Origin: Opitutaceae bacterium
GTDB lineage: Bacteria > Verrucomicrobiota > Verrucomicrobiae > Opitutales > Opitutaceae
Assembly (NCBI GenBank): GCA_031266495.1
Contig: JAISAX010000723.1
Coordinates: 1-13,772, forward strand
Reading direction: 5' to 3'
Length of the DNA: 13,772 nt
Shown: positions 7,818 through 13,772 of the stretch, piece after piece
How positions within the stretch are numbered: the first letter of the stretch is position 1
How the letters are laid out: each line of letters opens with the position of its first letter
The notes under the pieces: generated by a model
The model's database searches: none
What the model was told of the DNA's origin: nothing
What the model saw: only the letters and a program-made list of their open reading frames with translations
Position numbers and translations under genes: made by a program

Positions 7818-10800
7818 ATGAATATCACCGACTTCGTAACAAGCCTCCTTCGCTGCTCCGCCGAGGCCGCCATCCTCGCCCTCCTCGTTTTCGTCCTCCA
7901 AAAACTCTTCCATCGCCGCCTCGCTCCCTCATGGCGCTGCGCACTCTGGCTGGTCGTCGCCGCCCGCCTTCTGGCTCCCGTTTCCTTCAGCACCGCCGTC
8001 AGCCTCTACAACCTGGCTCCGGGGGGCGTTTCCGACAACACTCCGCCAGCCGCCGCAAACGAACACACAAACCCCGTTCCGGCGCTGACCGGAATCACAT
8101 TCCCCTTGCCCCCGCCGCACGACCCGACTGCCGTCACGTCGCCCGCCTCCCCCGCCACCACTTCACTGGCCATCGACAACGGATTGCCCCTGCTTCCCTC
8201 CAGTCCTGCCACCGCAGCCTTGCCGGATGATCGAATCCGAAATCCCGATACATATACACTGAAAAACACCGCCTCGCGTCTCGACCGTTGGGCGGCATGG
8301 ATCTTCGCCATCTGGCTGACGGGCGTCGCCGCCATGTGCGCCGGAGTCTGGAACGACAGCCACGCGCTGATCCGCCGCTTCCGGCTGGCGCGCCCCGTCA
8401 CCGCTCCCGATGTGCTCTCCCTCCTCGACGATTGCCGTCTCCTCCTGCGTATCCGATCCCGGATTACCATCCACGAATGCGACCGCGTGAACAGCCCCGT
8501 CCTTCACGGCTTCTTGCGCCCGCGCCTCCTGCTTCCCTCCGGCTTCATCCTCCGCTTTTCCTCCGACGAACTCCGTTATGTTTTCCTTCACGAACTCGCG
8601 CACGTGAAACGCCGCGACCTCCCGGTCAACTGGCTGCTCGCCCTGCTCCAGACCATTCACTGGTTCAATCCCCTCGTCTGGTTTACCTTCTCACGCTGGC
8701 GCTCCGAACGCGAAATGGCCTGCGACTCCCTCGCCATCCACGCCGCTGGCAACGGACACAACCGCGCCTACGGCCAGGCCATCCTCCGCATCCTCGAAAA
8801 CTTCGTCCCGCAAACCCTGTCTCCCGGCCTCGTCGGCATTCTTGAAAACAAACGCCAGCTCCGCCAACGCATCGCCATGATCGCCGCATGGGCACCTCGC
8901 CGCCGTGTATCCATTTTAGCCATCTCCCTCCTCGCCGGCCTGGCTCTCGTCGGCCTCACGGATGCGCATGTGCCAGAATTCCCCGCTTCGTCCTCCGCGC
9001 AAACCGCCCCGGACGGAACCGTCCGCCGCATCACCCTTACCATCCTCGACGCCGGGACCGGACTGCCAATCAAGGACGCCCGGATAATCACCGGACAGAC
9101 AACAGGGATCGGCAGGGAAACACTCACGACCGATGAGCACGGACAAGCACTGTCCATCATATCGCTCAAACGCTCGCCTGCATTCCCGCTCCCCGACATA
9201 GCCAGCCATTTCTTCTACTACGTCTCGCATCCCGACTACGCCGGTCGATACGCCGCATGGAACTCCGGCGGACGAATACAGGATGCACGCCTGGCTCCGC
9301 CCGATTCATGGACCATCCGCCTTTCACGCGGCGTCCCCATTGGCGGCGTGGTGCGCGATGCACGCGGTGCGCCCATTGCAGGGACGCGGATTTCCATCAG
9401 CGGTTTTTCCTCCATCTCCGATCCGGTAATGGAAAATGGACTATCAAACTACAGGGAGTCCTCGGGTATCGGGGATCCTTTGCGTCTGGACGCATCTCTC
9501 GACCCAACGGTCGTTACCGATAAATCGGGACGCTGGAGCATGGCACACGTTCCATCGGATATTTCCAACATAAGGGTCTCGGTCCGACACCCATCCGGCG
9601 CCCCGTTCTTTTTTGCCTCGGCTCCGGAATTCCCCGGACGGCTCCCGGGCGGAACACTCGCCCGCGACGACCTCATCGCCCAACGCGCCGTGATCACCCT
9701 GCCGGACGGCATCACGTTGCGCGGCCTGGTCACCGACAGAAACGGCAACCCGCTTGACGGCGCAAAATTGCAAATCCTCTACGCCAGCGGTTCCGAAGAC
9801 GAAATCCACGACTTCACATCCGGAGCCGATGGCCGTTTCACCCTGACAGGCTGGCAACCGGCGCCACTCTTCATCTCCGCCATGCGCGAAGGTTTTGCGG
9901 GCACGTCAGTCGCTGTGACACCGGAACCGGATGCGCAAGATGCAGTTCCTGAAATCCACATCACCATGCAACCGGCCAAAACCCTGCGCCTTGCTTCCGG
10001 CACTCCTGTCACCCTGCGCGTCCTCGATGACGAAAGCGGTCATCCACTGGATGAGTTTGAGGTCTGGACAACTCGCCTCCACGCCCGGAAAACGTGGCCA
10101 GCCACCTGTCAATTCGGGACAAAGGGAGAATTCAGAACCACACTCCCACTCGCCATCCAGCCCCACATTTCCGATCCGGGTATTATTTTTGAACTACGCG
10201 CCCCCGGTTACAAAGAATGGACCAGCGCCCGCATCAGCGCAGGCTCCCCTGCGCAAGAGATCGAAGTGCGCATGAAACGTCGCAGCGCGGACACCGAGGC
10301 AGCTGCCACGCCGCCGCCCGCCCGTCCGCTCGCGCTCACGGACGAACAACGCCACCACCTGAATGCGCTCGCCGGCAGCATACGCGACCTGCTCGCCACC
10401 GGGGACATCGAAACATTTCTTCGCGCAGCGACGCCCGTGGAAAACGACTGGGCCTACCTCAAACCTGAACGCAACGAGCATCCGAACCCGGAACTCCTGC
10501 AACAGGAAATCCGCGACAGCACGCAGACCTTTCTCGCGCTTGCCCGGCGCATGGGCACATGGCCATCCGATCCCGCCGATATTCGCATCAGGAACATATC
10601 GTCCAGTAGTGCCGGGAAAATACGTTACGGCATCCGGGGAGGCGAGGGATTCCCCGTCTGCAGCGATGTCAGACTCGTGTTGTCCGTCGCGCCTTCGCCC
10701 GCCGACAACACCCGTGGCTCTCGCATACCCGGTGGAGACTACACGATCGGTCTTGACGGCGTTTTTGTTTTCCCCGTCGCGGCCCGCCTGCAGGACGGCC

Positions 10801-11942
10801 TGCGATGGAACAGCCTGCCAGCCGGAGTTGGCGACTTTGCGTTACGCCGGGAGATCTCGCTGGCGCGGAGCATAACCACCAGCACATGGGATCCTCGCCC
10901 GCTCAGCGTTGCCGATGACGAGACACTTGCGGATTTCGCGGAAATTTTTGCGGACCTTCTCCGCCACCGGGACATCGCCCGATGGGAACACGCCGCCTTG
11001 CAGGATTCCGGAAAACACCGGGAGACGCTCCGCCGGTTTCAGCGAGGTTCACCGGAGTATGTCAATCGCGCCTGCCCCTGGGAACGACTTGCAGCCGGAG
11101 CCACCGCCGCCATGCGGGACGTGCTTTCCCGGTTCGAGAAACTCGGCATCGACCCGCAACAATCGACCATCCGCGTGCGCCAGGTAACCGCGCTGACCCC
11201 CAACCTCAACAACCTCGGTTCGCTGGATGGATTGATGGCGAACCTCATGCGTATCACATTTACTGTTACTACGCCCCGGGCCACGCCTTCCGGACATTCG
11301 CTCGCGGGCGATTACGTTCTTGCGCTTGAACATCCCGTGCGCTACGGAGGCCAGTGGCACCTGCTTGATACCATTGCGCGCTGGATGGCGTTTCCCGACG
11401 GCGTACTCACTTCGCAGGAAGCGGCCCTCATGCGCCTTGACGACCATGTGGCCGACCACGGCGTCCTGCCTGCCGGCATGACGGTTCCCGACTGCAAACT
11501 CTTTCCCCTGGCCAGCGGAAAAGCCGAGACCCGGCTCTCCGCCTGGCGCGGAAAATTCATCTTCATCGAATGGTGGAACAGCATCTCCGAAAGGAGCATG
11601 GAACGTCTCGACGGCCTGCAACAGATGATGGAACAACATCCGGAATGGAGCGACGATGTCGCAATTATTTCGATCAACGTTGACGACAATCCATCCGACG
11701 CCCGCAGCCAGATCGACGCCCGGCGATGGACCCGGATCGAAAACCTGTGGGCCGGCTCCGGTGATTATTTCAAAAGAGACGCAATCCGGCAGTTTCATCT
11801 GCAAAGTTATCCCAACCCGTATTGGATTGACCGTGACGGCATCATCTTGGCGGCAGGCGGCTCATTGGCGGAAGACACACCCGGCCTAGTCGAAAACCTG
11901 ATCACCACACAATTACAACTACAGAAAAAGGCTCAAAAATAA
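7818..11942 (+). CDS. BlaR1-like M56 metallopeptidase with degenerate thioredoxin fold, paralogue 2
   Basis: This 1374-aa tandem paralogue of the preceding gene has TM1 about 15-30, TM2 40-58, an external loop 66-152, TM3 158-177, cytoplasmic M56 peptidase 193-338 (HELAH = H258-E259-H262; SEREMACD about 296-303) and TM4 364-381. The external part holds four carboxypeptidase-regulatory-like modules (about 403-495, 500-628, 631-716, 728-820), the same unnamed module twice (845-1004, 1036-1197) and a thioredoxin-like fold (1220-1365). The CxxC positions of that fold are S1257 and S1260 in EWWNSISERS; Y1331-P1332 is the likely cis-Pro. Compared with paralogue 1 it lacks one regulatory-like module and the PDZ domain. 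An open frame runs back to 7599, but its first 73 codons overlap the previous gene and translate the C15/AC tract. ATG 7818 restores the N-terminus shared with paralogue 1, so it is the start. It probably acts on the same repressor. Confidence 0.9.
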   Translation: MNITDFVTSLLRCSAEAAILALLVFVLQKLFHRRLAPSWRCALWLVVAARLLAPVSFSTAVSLYNLAPGGVSDNTPPAAANEHTNPVPALTGITFPLPPPHDPTAVTSPASPATTSLAIDNGLPLLPSSPATAALPDDRIRNPDTYTLKNTASRLDRWAAWIFAIWLTGVAAMCAGVWNDSHALIRRFRLARPVTAPDVLSLLDDCRLLLRIRSRITIHECDRVNSPVLHGFLRPRLLLPSGFILRFSSDELRYVFLHELAHVKRRDLPVNWLLALLQTIHWFNPLVWFTFSRWRSEREMACDSLAIHAAGNGHNRAYGQAILRILENFVPQTLSPGLVGILENKRQLRQRIAMIAAWAPRRRVSILAISLLAGLALVGLTDAHVPEFPASSSAQTAPDGTVRRITLTILDAGTGLPIKDARIITGQTTGIGRETLTTDEHGQALSIISLKRSPAFPLPDIASHFFYYVSHPDYAGRYAAWNSGGRIQDARLAPPDSWTIRLSRGVPIGGVVRDARGAPIAGTRISISGFSSISDPVMENGLSNYRESSGIGDPLRLDASLDPTVVTDKSGRWSMAHVPSDISNIRVSVRHPSGAPFFFASAPEFPGRLPGGTLARDDLIAQRAVITLPDGITLRGLVTDRNGNPLDGAKLQILYASGSEDEIHDFTSGADGRFTLTGWQPAPLFISAMREGFAGTSVAVTPEPDAQDAVPEIHITMQPAKTLRLASGTPVTLRVLDDESGHPLDEFEVWTTRLHARKTWPATCQFGTKGEFRTTLPLAIQPHISDPGIIFELRAPGYKEWTSARISAGSPAQEIEVRMKRRSADTEAAATPPPARPLALTDEQRHHLNALAGSIRDLLATGDIETFLRAATPVENDWAYLKPERNEHPNPELLQQEIRDSTQTFLALARRMGTWPSDPADIRIRNISSSSAGKIRYGIRGGEGFPVCSDVRLVLSVAPSPADNTRGSRIPGGDYTIGLDGVFVFPVAARLQDGLRWNSLPAGVGDFALRREISLARSITTSTWDPRPLSVADDETLADFAEIFADLLRHRDIARWEHAALQDSGKHRETLRRFQRGSPEYVNRACPWERLAAGATAAMRDVLSRFEKLGIDPQQSTIRVRQVTALTPNLNNLGSLDGLMANLMRITFTVTTPRATPSGHSLAGDYVLALEHPVRYGGQWHLLDTIARWMAFPDGVLTSQEAALMRLDDHVADHGVLPAGMTVPDCKLFPLASGKAETRLSAWRGKFIFIEWWNSISERSMERLDGLQQMMEQHPEWSDDVAIISINVDDNPSDARSQIDARRWTRIENLWAGSGDYFKRDAIRQFHLQSYPNPYWIDRDGIILAAGGSLAEDTPGLVENLITTQLQLQKKAQK
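7845..8023 (+). repeat. Direct repeat 1, copy B (TM1-TM2 coding segment)
   Basis: This is the partner of 3041-3219, coding TM1 and TM2 of the second M56 protein. Alignment is ungapped with scattered third-position differences. Confidence 0.8.
8394..8979 (+). repeat. Direct repeat 2, copy B (M56 protease core)
   Basis: This is the partner of 3593-4178. Differences are clustered around LLLPSGFILRF; the rest, including the zinc motif, is almost unchanged at nucleotide level. Confidence 0.85.
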
Positions 11943-11966
11943 TTTTCCGGAAACAATTGTCTGACC

Positions 11967-12092
11967 ATGGAATTCCTCAACAAGCACATCCACGAGTTAT
12001 CGGATCAGGGTTTCGTGCCGGTGCAGCACAACTCGTTCGAGTTGCCGGATGGCAGACGCCGCTTCAGCGGCGTCTGGCACAAAATCGAATAA
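11967..12092 (+). CDS. Possible 41-aa ORF or gene fragment ending in FSGVWHKIE
   Basis: ATG 11967 to TAA 12090-12092 encodes 41 residues, from MEFLNKHIHELSDQGFVPVQ to GRRRFSGVWHKIE. The pattern of a G-[FY]-x-P-V strand followed by a short gap and R-[FY]-x-x-x-W resembles one unit of the GYRPV/RYAAIW-type bacterial tandem repeat (BTRD1-like), recalled from general knowledge and not verified. The ORF lies 24 bases after the stop of the second M56 gene and in the same frame, so it could be a detached C-terminal piece, the remnant of a lost gene, or a real small protein. No Shine-Dalgarno is clear. Two dyads lie inside it, so it could instead be non-coding terminator sequence. Confidence 0.35.
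   Translation: MEFLNKHIHELSDQGFVPVQHNSFELPDGRRRFSGVWHKIE
12029..12076. terminator. Pair of dyads in the convergent gap, possible terminator
   Basis: CAACTCG-TT-CGAGTTG (12029-12044) is a perfect 7-bp dyad. CAGACGCCGC-TTCA-GCGGCGTCTG (12053-12076) is a perfect 10-bp stem with a four-base loop. They lie between the end of the second M56 gene and the oppositely oriented SUMF1-fold gene. No T-run follows on either strand, so this is not a textbook intrinsic terminator. A role in 3'-end formation is suggested by position only. Confidence 0.4.
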
Positions 12093-12096
12093 GGCT

Positions 12097-12144
12097 CCCC
12101 CCCCCTCTCCCTTCGCGCAGCGGGTGTAATTGGGGGGGGGGGGG
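12097..12144. repeat. Opposed C9 and G13 tracts
   Basis: C9 (12097-12105) and G13 (12132-12144) are separated by 26 bases and can pair as a nine-bp G-C stem on either strand. G13 is followed by AAGGGAAAAA. This is the only place in the window where a C-tract faces a G-tract at close range. Being between convergent genes, the stem may help terminate transcription from both sides. Confidence 0.5.
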
Positions 12145-12263
12145 AAGGGAAAAACGCTGATGGACGGAAGCATCAACCACGGAGTCACGGAGGTCATGGA
12201 GCGGCTCCGCCGCAACCAAAGTTTTGCCGAAGAGGTGCCCATTCAAAACAGGCCCGCTCCACC
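12145..12263. other. Remainder of convergent gap with CACGGAG repeats
   Basis: The stretch contains CACGGAG (12178-12184), CACGGAG (12186-12192) and CATGGAG (12195-12201), then the short inverted GCGG-CT-CCGC. CACGGAG-type runs occur as intergenic repeats in related genomes, a recollection that was not checked. An open frame runs through on the plus strand, but it enters the SUMF1-fold gene antisense and was not accepted. Confidence 0.4.
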
Positions 12264-13262
12264 TCAGGGGCGGCGACCCCGACGTACCCACATTCCAATG
12301 ACAAGCATTGTCAGTCCCATCGCACTGCCCCACGTCCCCGGCTCAGGCACGGCCGTCAGGTAGACAACACGGATGCCGATGCTGTTGGTCTCATACGCCG
12401 GGCCGTTGAGACGATAAGACGCGGCGCCGAGGTTGACGTCGACGTAGTTGAACGAGCCGCCCCTCGATACATAGTTATTTTCAGGGTAAATGGTATCGTT
12501 CCATTCCCACATATTTCCCGCCTGGTCATACGTCCCGAAATACGATATCGCGTTTGTGTAATAACCTACATTCTGGATGCCACCTCCACCCGCATAGTTC
12601 GCTCCGTTCACCGCACCCTGCTCGTGGCTCGGCAACCCTCCTCCCGCCCACGGATAATCCGTGTATCCGCCCGCCCCCTCATTCAGCTCCGGATTGTAGT
12701 ATGCCGCCTTGTACCACTCGTTCTCGCTCGCTATCGCCCACCCGGTGCTCGTCGCGTGATCGGGCGTGCTCGTCAAGATTCCGTCTGTAAACGTGTACAG
12801 CCCCGTCTCCGTCGAACCGGTCGTCAGCCAGTTCGTGAATCGTGCCGCATCATAGAACGATACATAGCTCACCGGCTTGTTCGCCCAGTCGGTGGTCTTC
12901 ACCTCAAACACGTTGCTCGAGTTACGCGTGATGCCCCCGTTGGTGCTGCTGCTCATGGTGCTGTTGTAGAGACTGTACGTGTCTGGCCCCTCACCCACCA
13001 CCGCGTTCAGGAACGTCACATACTGCGCGTTCGTCACCTCGTACTTCCCTATCTGATACTCGTAGCTCACCGAGCCGTAGCCGGGGCCCTCGTAACGGGT
13101 GTCCGCCGCGTTGTTGATGTTACCGACCGTCACCGTTTTGATGTCGATAATACTCGATCCCGGTGTCTCCGCAAAAGCTGTCGCGGCCACCGTCATTGCC
13201 AGTGCCGCAAGCAGCGCGGTGGCATGGTTTTTATGGATTCTGTTTTTGATCCTGTTTTTCAT
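12264..13262 (-). CDS. Secreted SUMF1/FGE-fold protein with PEP-CTERM anchor
   Basis: This 332-aa protein has a signal peptide (residues 1-31, hydrophobic ATALLAALAMTVAATAFA, likely cut after AFA) and a formylglycine-generating-enzyme/SUMF1 domain at about 60-302. Motifs are YQIGKYEVTNAQYVTFLN (69-86), KPVSYVSFYDAARFTNWL (129-146), ASENEWYKAAYY (178-189), YDQAGNMWEWN (245-255), RGGSF (267-271) and SIGIRVV (294-300). The PEP-CTERM tail is VPEPGTW (305-311), a hydrophobic stretch (about 312-326) and RRGRR. PEP-CTERM tails direct proteins to exosortase processing and the cell surface. The whole protein contains no cysteine, so the copper-binding cysteine pair of true formylglycine-generating enzymes is absent. 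A structural or ligand-binding role is more likely than sulfatase activation. It is convergent with the M56 operon and 68 bp downstream of another minus-strand ORF. ATG 13262 precedes a proper signal peptide; no clear Shine-Dalgarno. Confidence 0.92.
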   Translation of the reverse strand: MKNRIKNRIHKNHATALLAALAMTVAATAFAETPGSSIIDIKTVTVGNINNAADTRYEGPGYGSVSYEYQIGKYEVTNAQYVTFLNAVVGEGPDTYSLYNSTMSSSTNGGITRNSSNVFEVKTTDWANKPVSYVSFYDAARFTNWLTTGSTETGLYTFTDGILTSTPDHATSTGWAIASENEWYKAAYYNPELNEGAGGYTDYPWAGGGLPSHEQGAVNGANYAGGGGIQNVGYYTNAISYFGTYDQAGNMWEWNDTIYPENNYVSRGGSFNYVDVNLGAASYRLNGPAYETNSIGIRVVYLTAVPEPGTWGSAMGLTMLVIGMWVRRGRRP

Positions 13263-13279
13263 GATGTTTTCAGAGATCT

Positions 13280-13319
13280 CAGATTTTCGGTTTTTCGGAT
13301 TTCAGATTTTAGATTTCAG
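13280..13319 (-). repeat. AATCNNN heptad run upstream of the SUMF1-fold gene
   Basis: Read on the minus strand, this holds AAATCTA, AAATCTG, AAATCCG and AAAATCTG-like units between the stop of the upstream ORF and the SUMF1-fold start, beginning 17 bases from the ATG. It has the same sense orientation relative to its gene as the runs at about 800-848 and 2917-2957, but no poly-C follows. Confidence 0.65.
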
Positions 13320-13330
13320 CGTTTTGCCCG

Positions 13331-13702
13331 TCAGGGGATGATGGCGGAGACGATTTCGCTCCAGGGGCCTTTCTGGCCGCGGGTGTTTTCCCAGCGCAGA
13401 CAAAAATAGACCGTCTTGCCGCGCAGTTCTTCCGCGAATTCGATGCGGAAGGGGCTGTGCGTGCTGAAGACCGAGTGCGTCAGTTGGCTGAACGTCAGCG
13501 GTCCGGCGCCGTCGGCGATGCCGTACAGAAGCTCCGCCCCGTACACGCTGAAGATCCTGGCGTGCACCGGGGATGTTTCCCGATTCTCCGGGAAAGAGGG
13601 AGCGTTGTCCGGCGTCGTGTCGGCGGCATTCGCCTTGGCCCCGCCACTATGAAAAAATACCTGCCCGCTTTCCCGTCCGCTTGCTCCAATCCGCAGGGAC
13701 AA
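13331..13702 (-). CDS. Hypothetical protein, C-terminal beta-rich domain, start uncertain
   Basis: This 123-aa ORF ends in RGKTVYFCLRWENTRGQKGPWSEI-VSAIIP. The tail matches, from memory, the C-terminus of small hypothetical proteins (about 200 aa) found in Verrucomicrobiota and Bacteroidota, with a fibronectin-like beta fold; the function is unknown. The central part (LLYGIADGAGPLTFSQLTHS) fits the same domain. No in-frame ATG or GTG exists at the upstream end. TTG 13702 is the last possible start, and AAAGGA directly touches it, which is too close for normal ribosome binding. The frame stays open upstream as RGLVSFTPTGKG, then eight prolines encoded by C24, before a stop at 13763-13765. The gene is probably truncated or frameshifted at the homopolymer, with its N-terminal half missing or outside the window. 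The downstream SUMF1-fold gene follows after 68 bp and may be co-transcribed. Confidence 0.6.
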   Translation of the reverse strand: MSLRIGASGRESGQVFFHSGGAKANAADTTPDNAPSFPENRETSPVHARIFSVYGAELLYGIADGAGPLTFSQLTHSVFSTHSPFRIEFAEELRGKTVYFCLRWENTRGQKGPWSEIVSAIIP

Positions 13703-13738
13703 TCCTTTACCTGTCGGCGTGAATGAAACTAATCCTCT

Positions 13739-13762
13739 GGGGGGGGGGGGGGGGGGGGGGGG
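13739..13762. repeat. G24 homopolymer (C24 on the coding strand) near the window end
   Basis: Twenty-four uninterrupted G end ten bases before the window edge. On the minus strand it is C24, 36 bases upstream of the only available start of the small hypothetical protein. Its position at the very end of the sequence suggests it may mark an assembly break, so the true length and the ten bases beyond are doubtful. Confidence 0.7.
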
Positions 13763-13772
13763 TTAGTGTACG

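Noticed and set aside
12130..12363. Plus-strand ORF of 77 codons in the convergent gap
   Set aside because: It starts in the G13 tract, runs through CACGGAG repeats and enters the SUMF1-fold gene antisense.
12624..13409. Plus-strand ORF of 261 codons opposite the SUMF1-fold gene
   Set aside because: Antisense to a gene with signal peptide, domain motifs and PEP-CTERM tail; Arg/Val-rich product without domains.
1..13772. tRNA or rRNA genes and insertion sequences
   Set aside because: No cloverleaf-like segment, rRNA motif, transposase reading frame or terminal inverted repeats with target duplication was seen by eye.

Overview
The window reads as chromosomal DNA of a high-GC Gram-negative bacterium, most likely Verrucomicrobiota and probably Opitutaceae. 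The lineage call is an inference. It rests on a PEP-CTERM sorting signal (VPEPGTW, a hydrophobic stretch, then RRGRR) on a secreted SUMF1-fold protein, very large M56 peptidase fusions with carboxypeptidase-regulatory-like modules, a short protein ending in WENTRGQKGPWSEI, dispersed palindromes of the GCGGGCGTCTCGCCCGC type, and AATCNNN heptad runs with poly-C tracts in front of genes.

Layout. (1) 13-2104: a MacB/LolD-type ABC exporter, with the ATPase followed by an FtsX-fold permease. The gap between them carries a perfect 26-bp inverted repeat. (2) 2105-2485: a non-coding stretch with a REP-like palindrome array, a C16 tract and a promoter region holding two BlaI/MecI-type operators. (3) 2486-11942: a probable operon of a BlaI-family repressor and two tandem, paralogous BlaR1-like M56 metallopeptidases (1570 and 1374 aa). 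Their N-terminal protease halves are nearly identical, but their extracytoplasmic halves have diverged. Those halves contain carboxypeptidase-regulatory-like repeats, a duplicated unnamed module, a PDZ domain in the first only, and a thioredoxin fold that has lost its CxxC. (4) 11943-12263: a convergent intergenic region with a 41-codon ORF, two dyads and opposed C9/G13 tracts. (5) 12264-13702, minus strand: a PEP-CTERM SUMF1-fold protein, preceded by the C-terminal part of a small protein of unknown function whose upstream end meets a 24-base homopolymer at the window edge.

How it may work together. By analogy with BlaR1-BlaI, the repressor would bind the two operators and silence the repressor-M56-M56 unit. 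An extracytoplasmic signal sensed by the large C-terminal halves would activate the cytoplasmic zinc protease, which would inactivate the repressor. No penicillin-binding sensor domain is present, so the ligand is not a beta-lactam by default. Two sensors with interchangeable protease cores could feed two inputs into one repressor. This two-receptor, one-repressor arrangement is the best candidate for an undescribed system here. The exporter lies in the same orientation but is separated by about 380 bp of repeats, so any functional link is only inferred from proximity.
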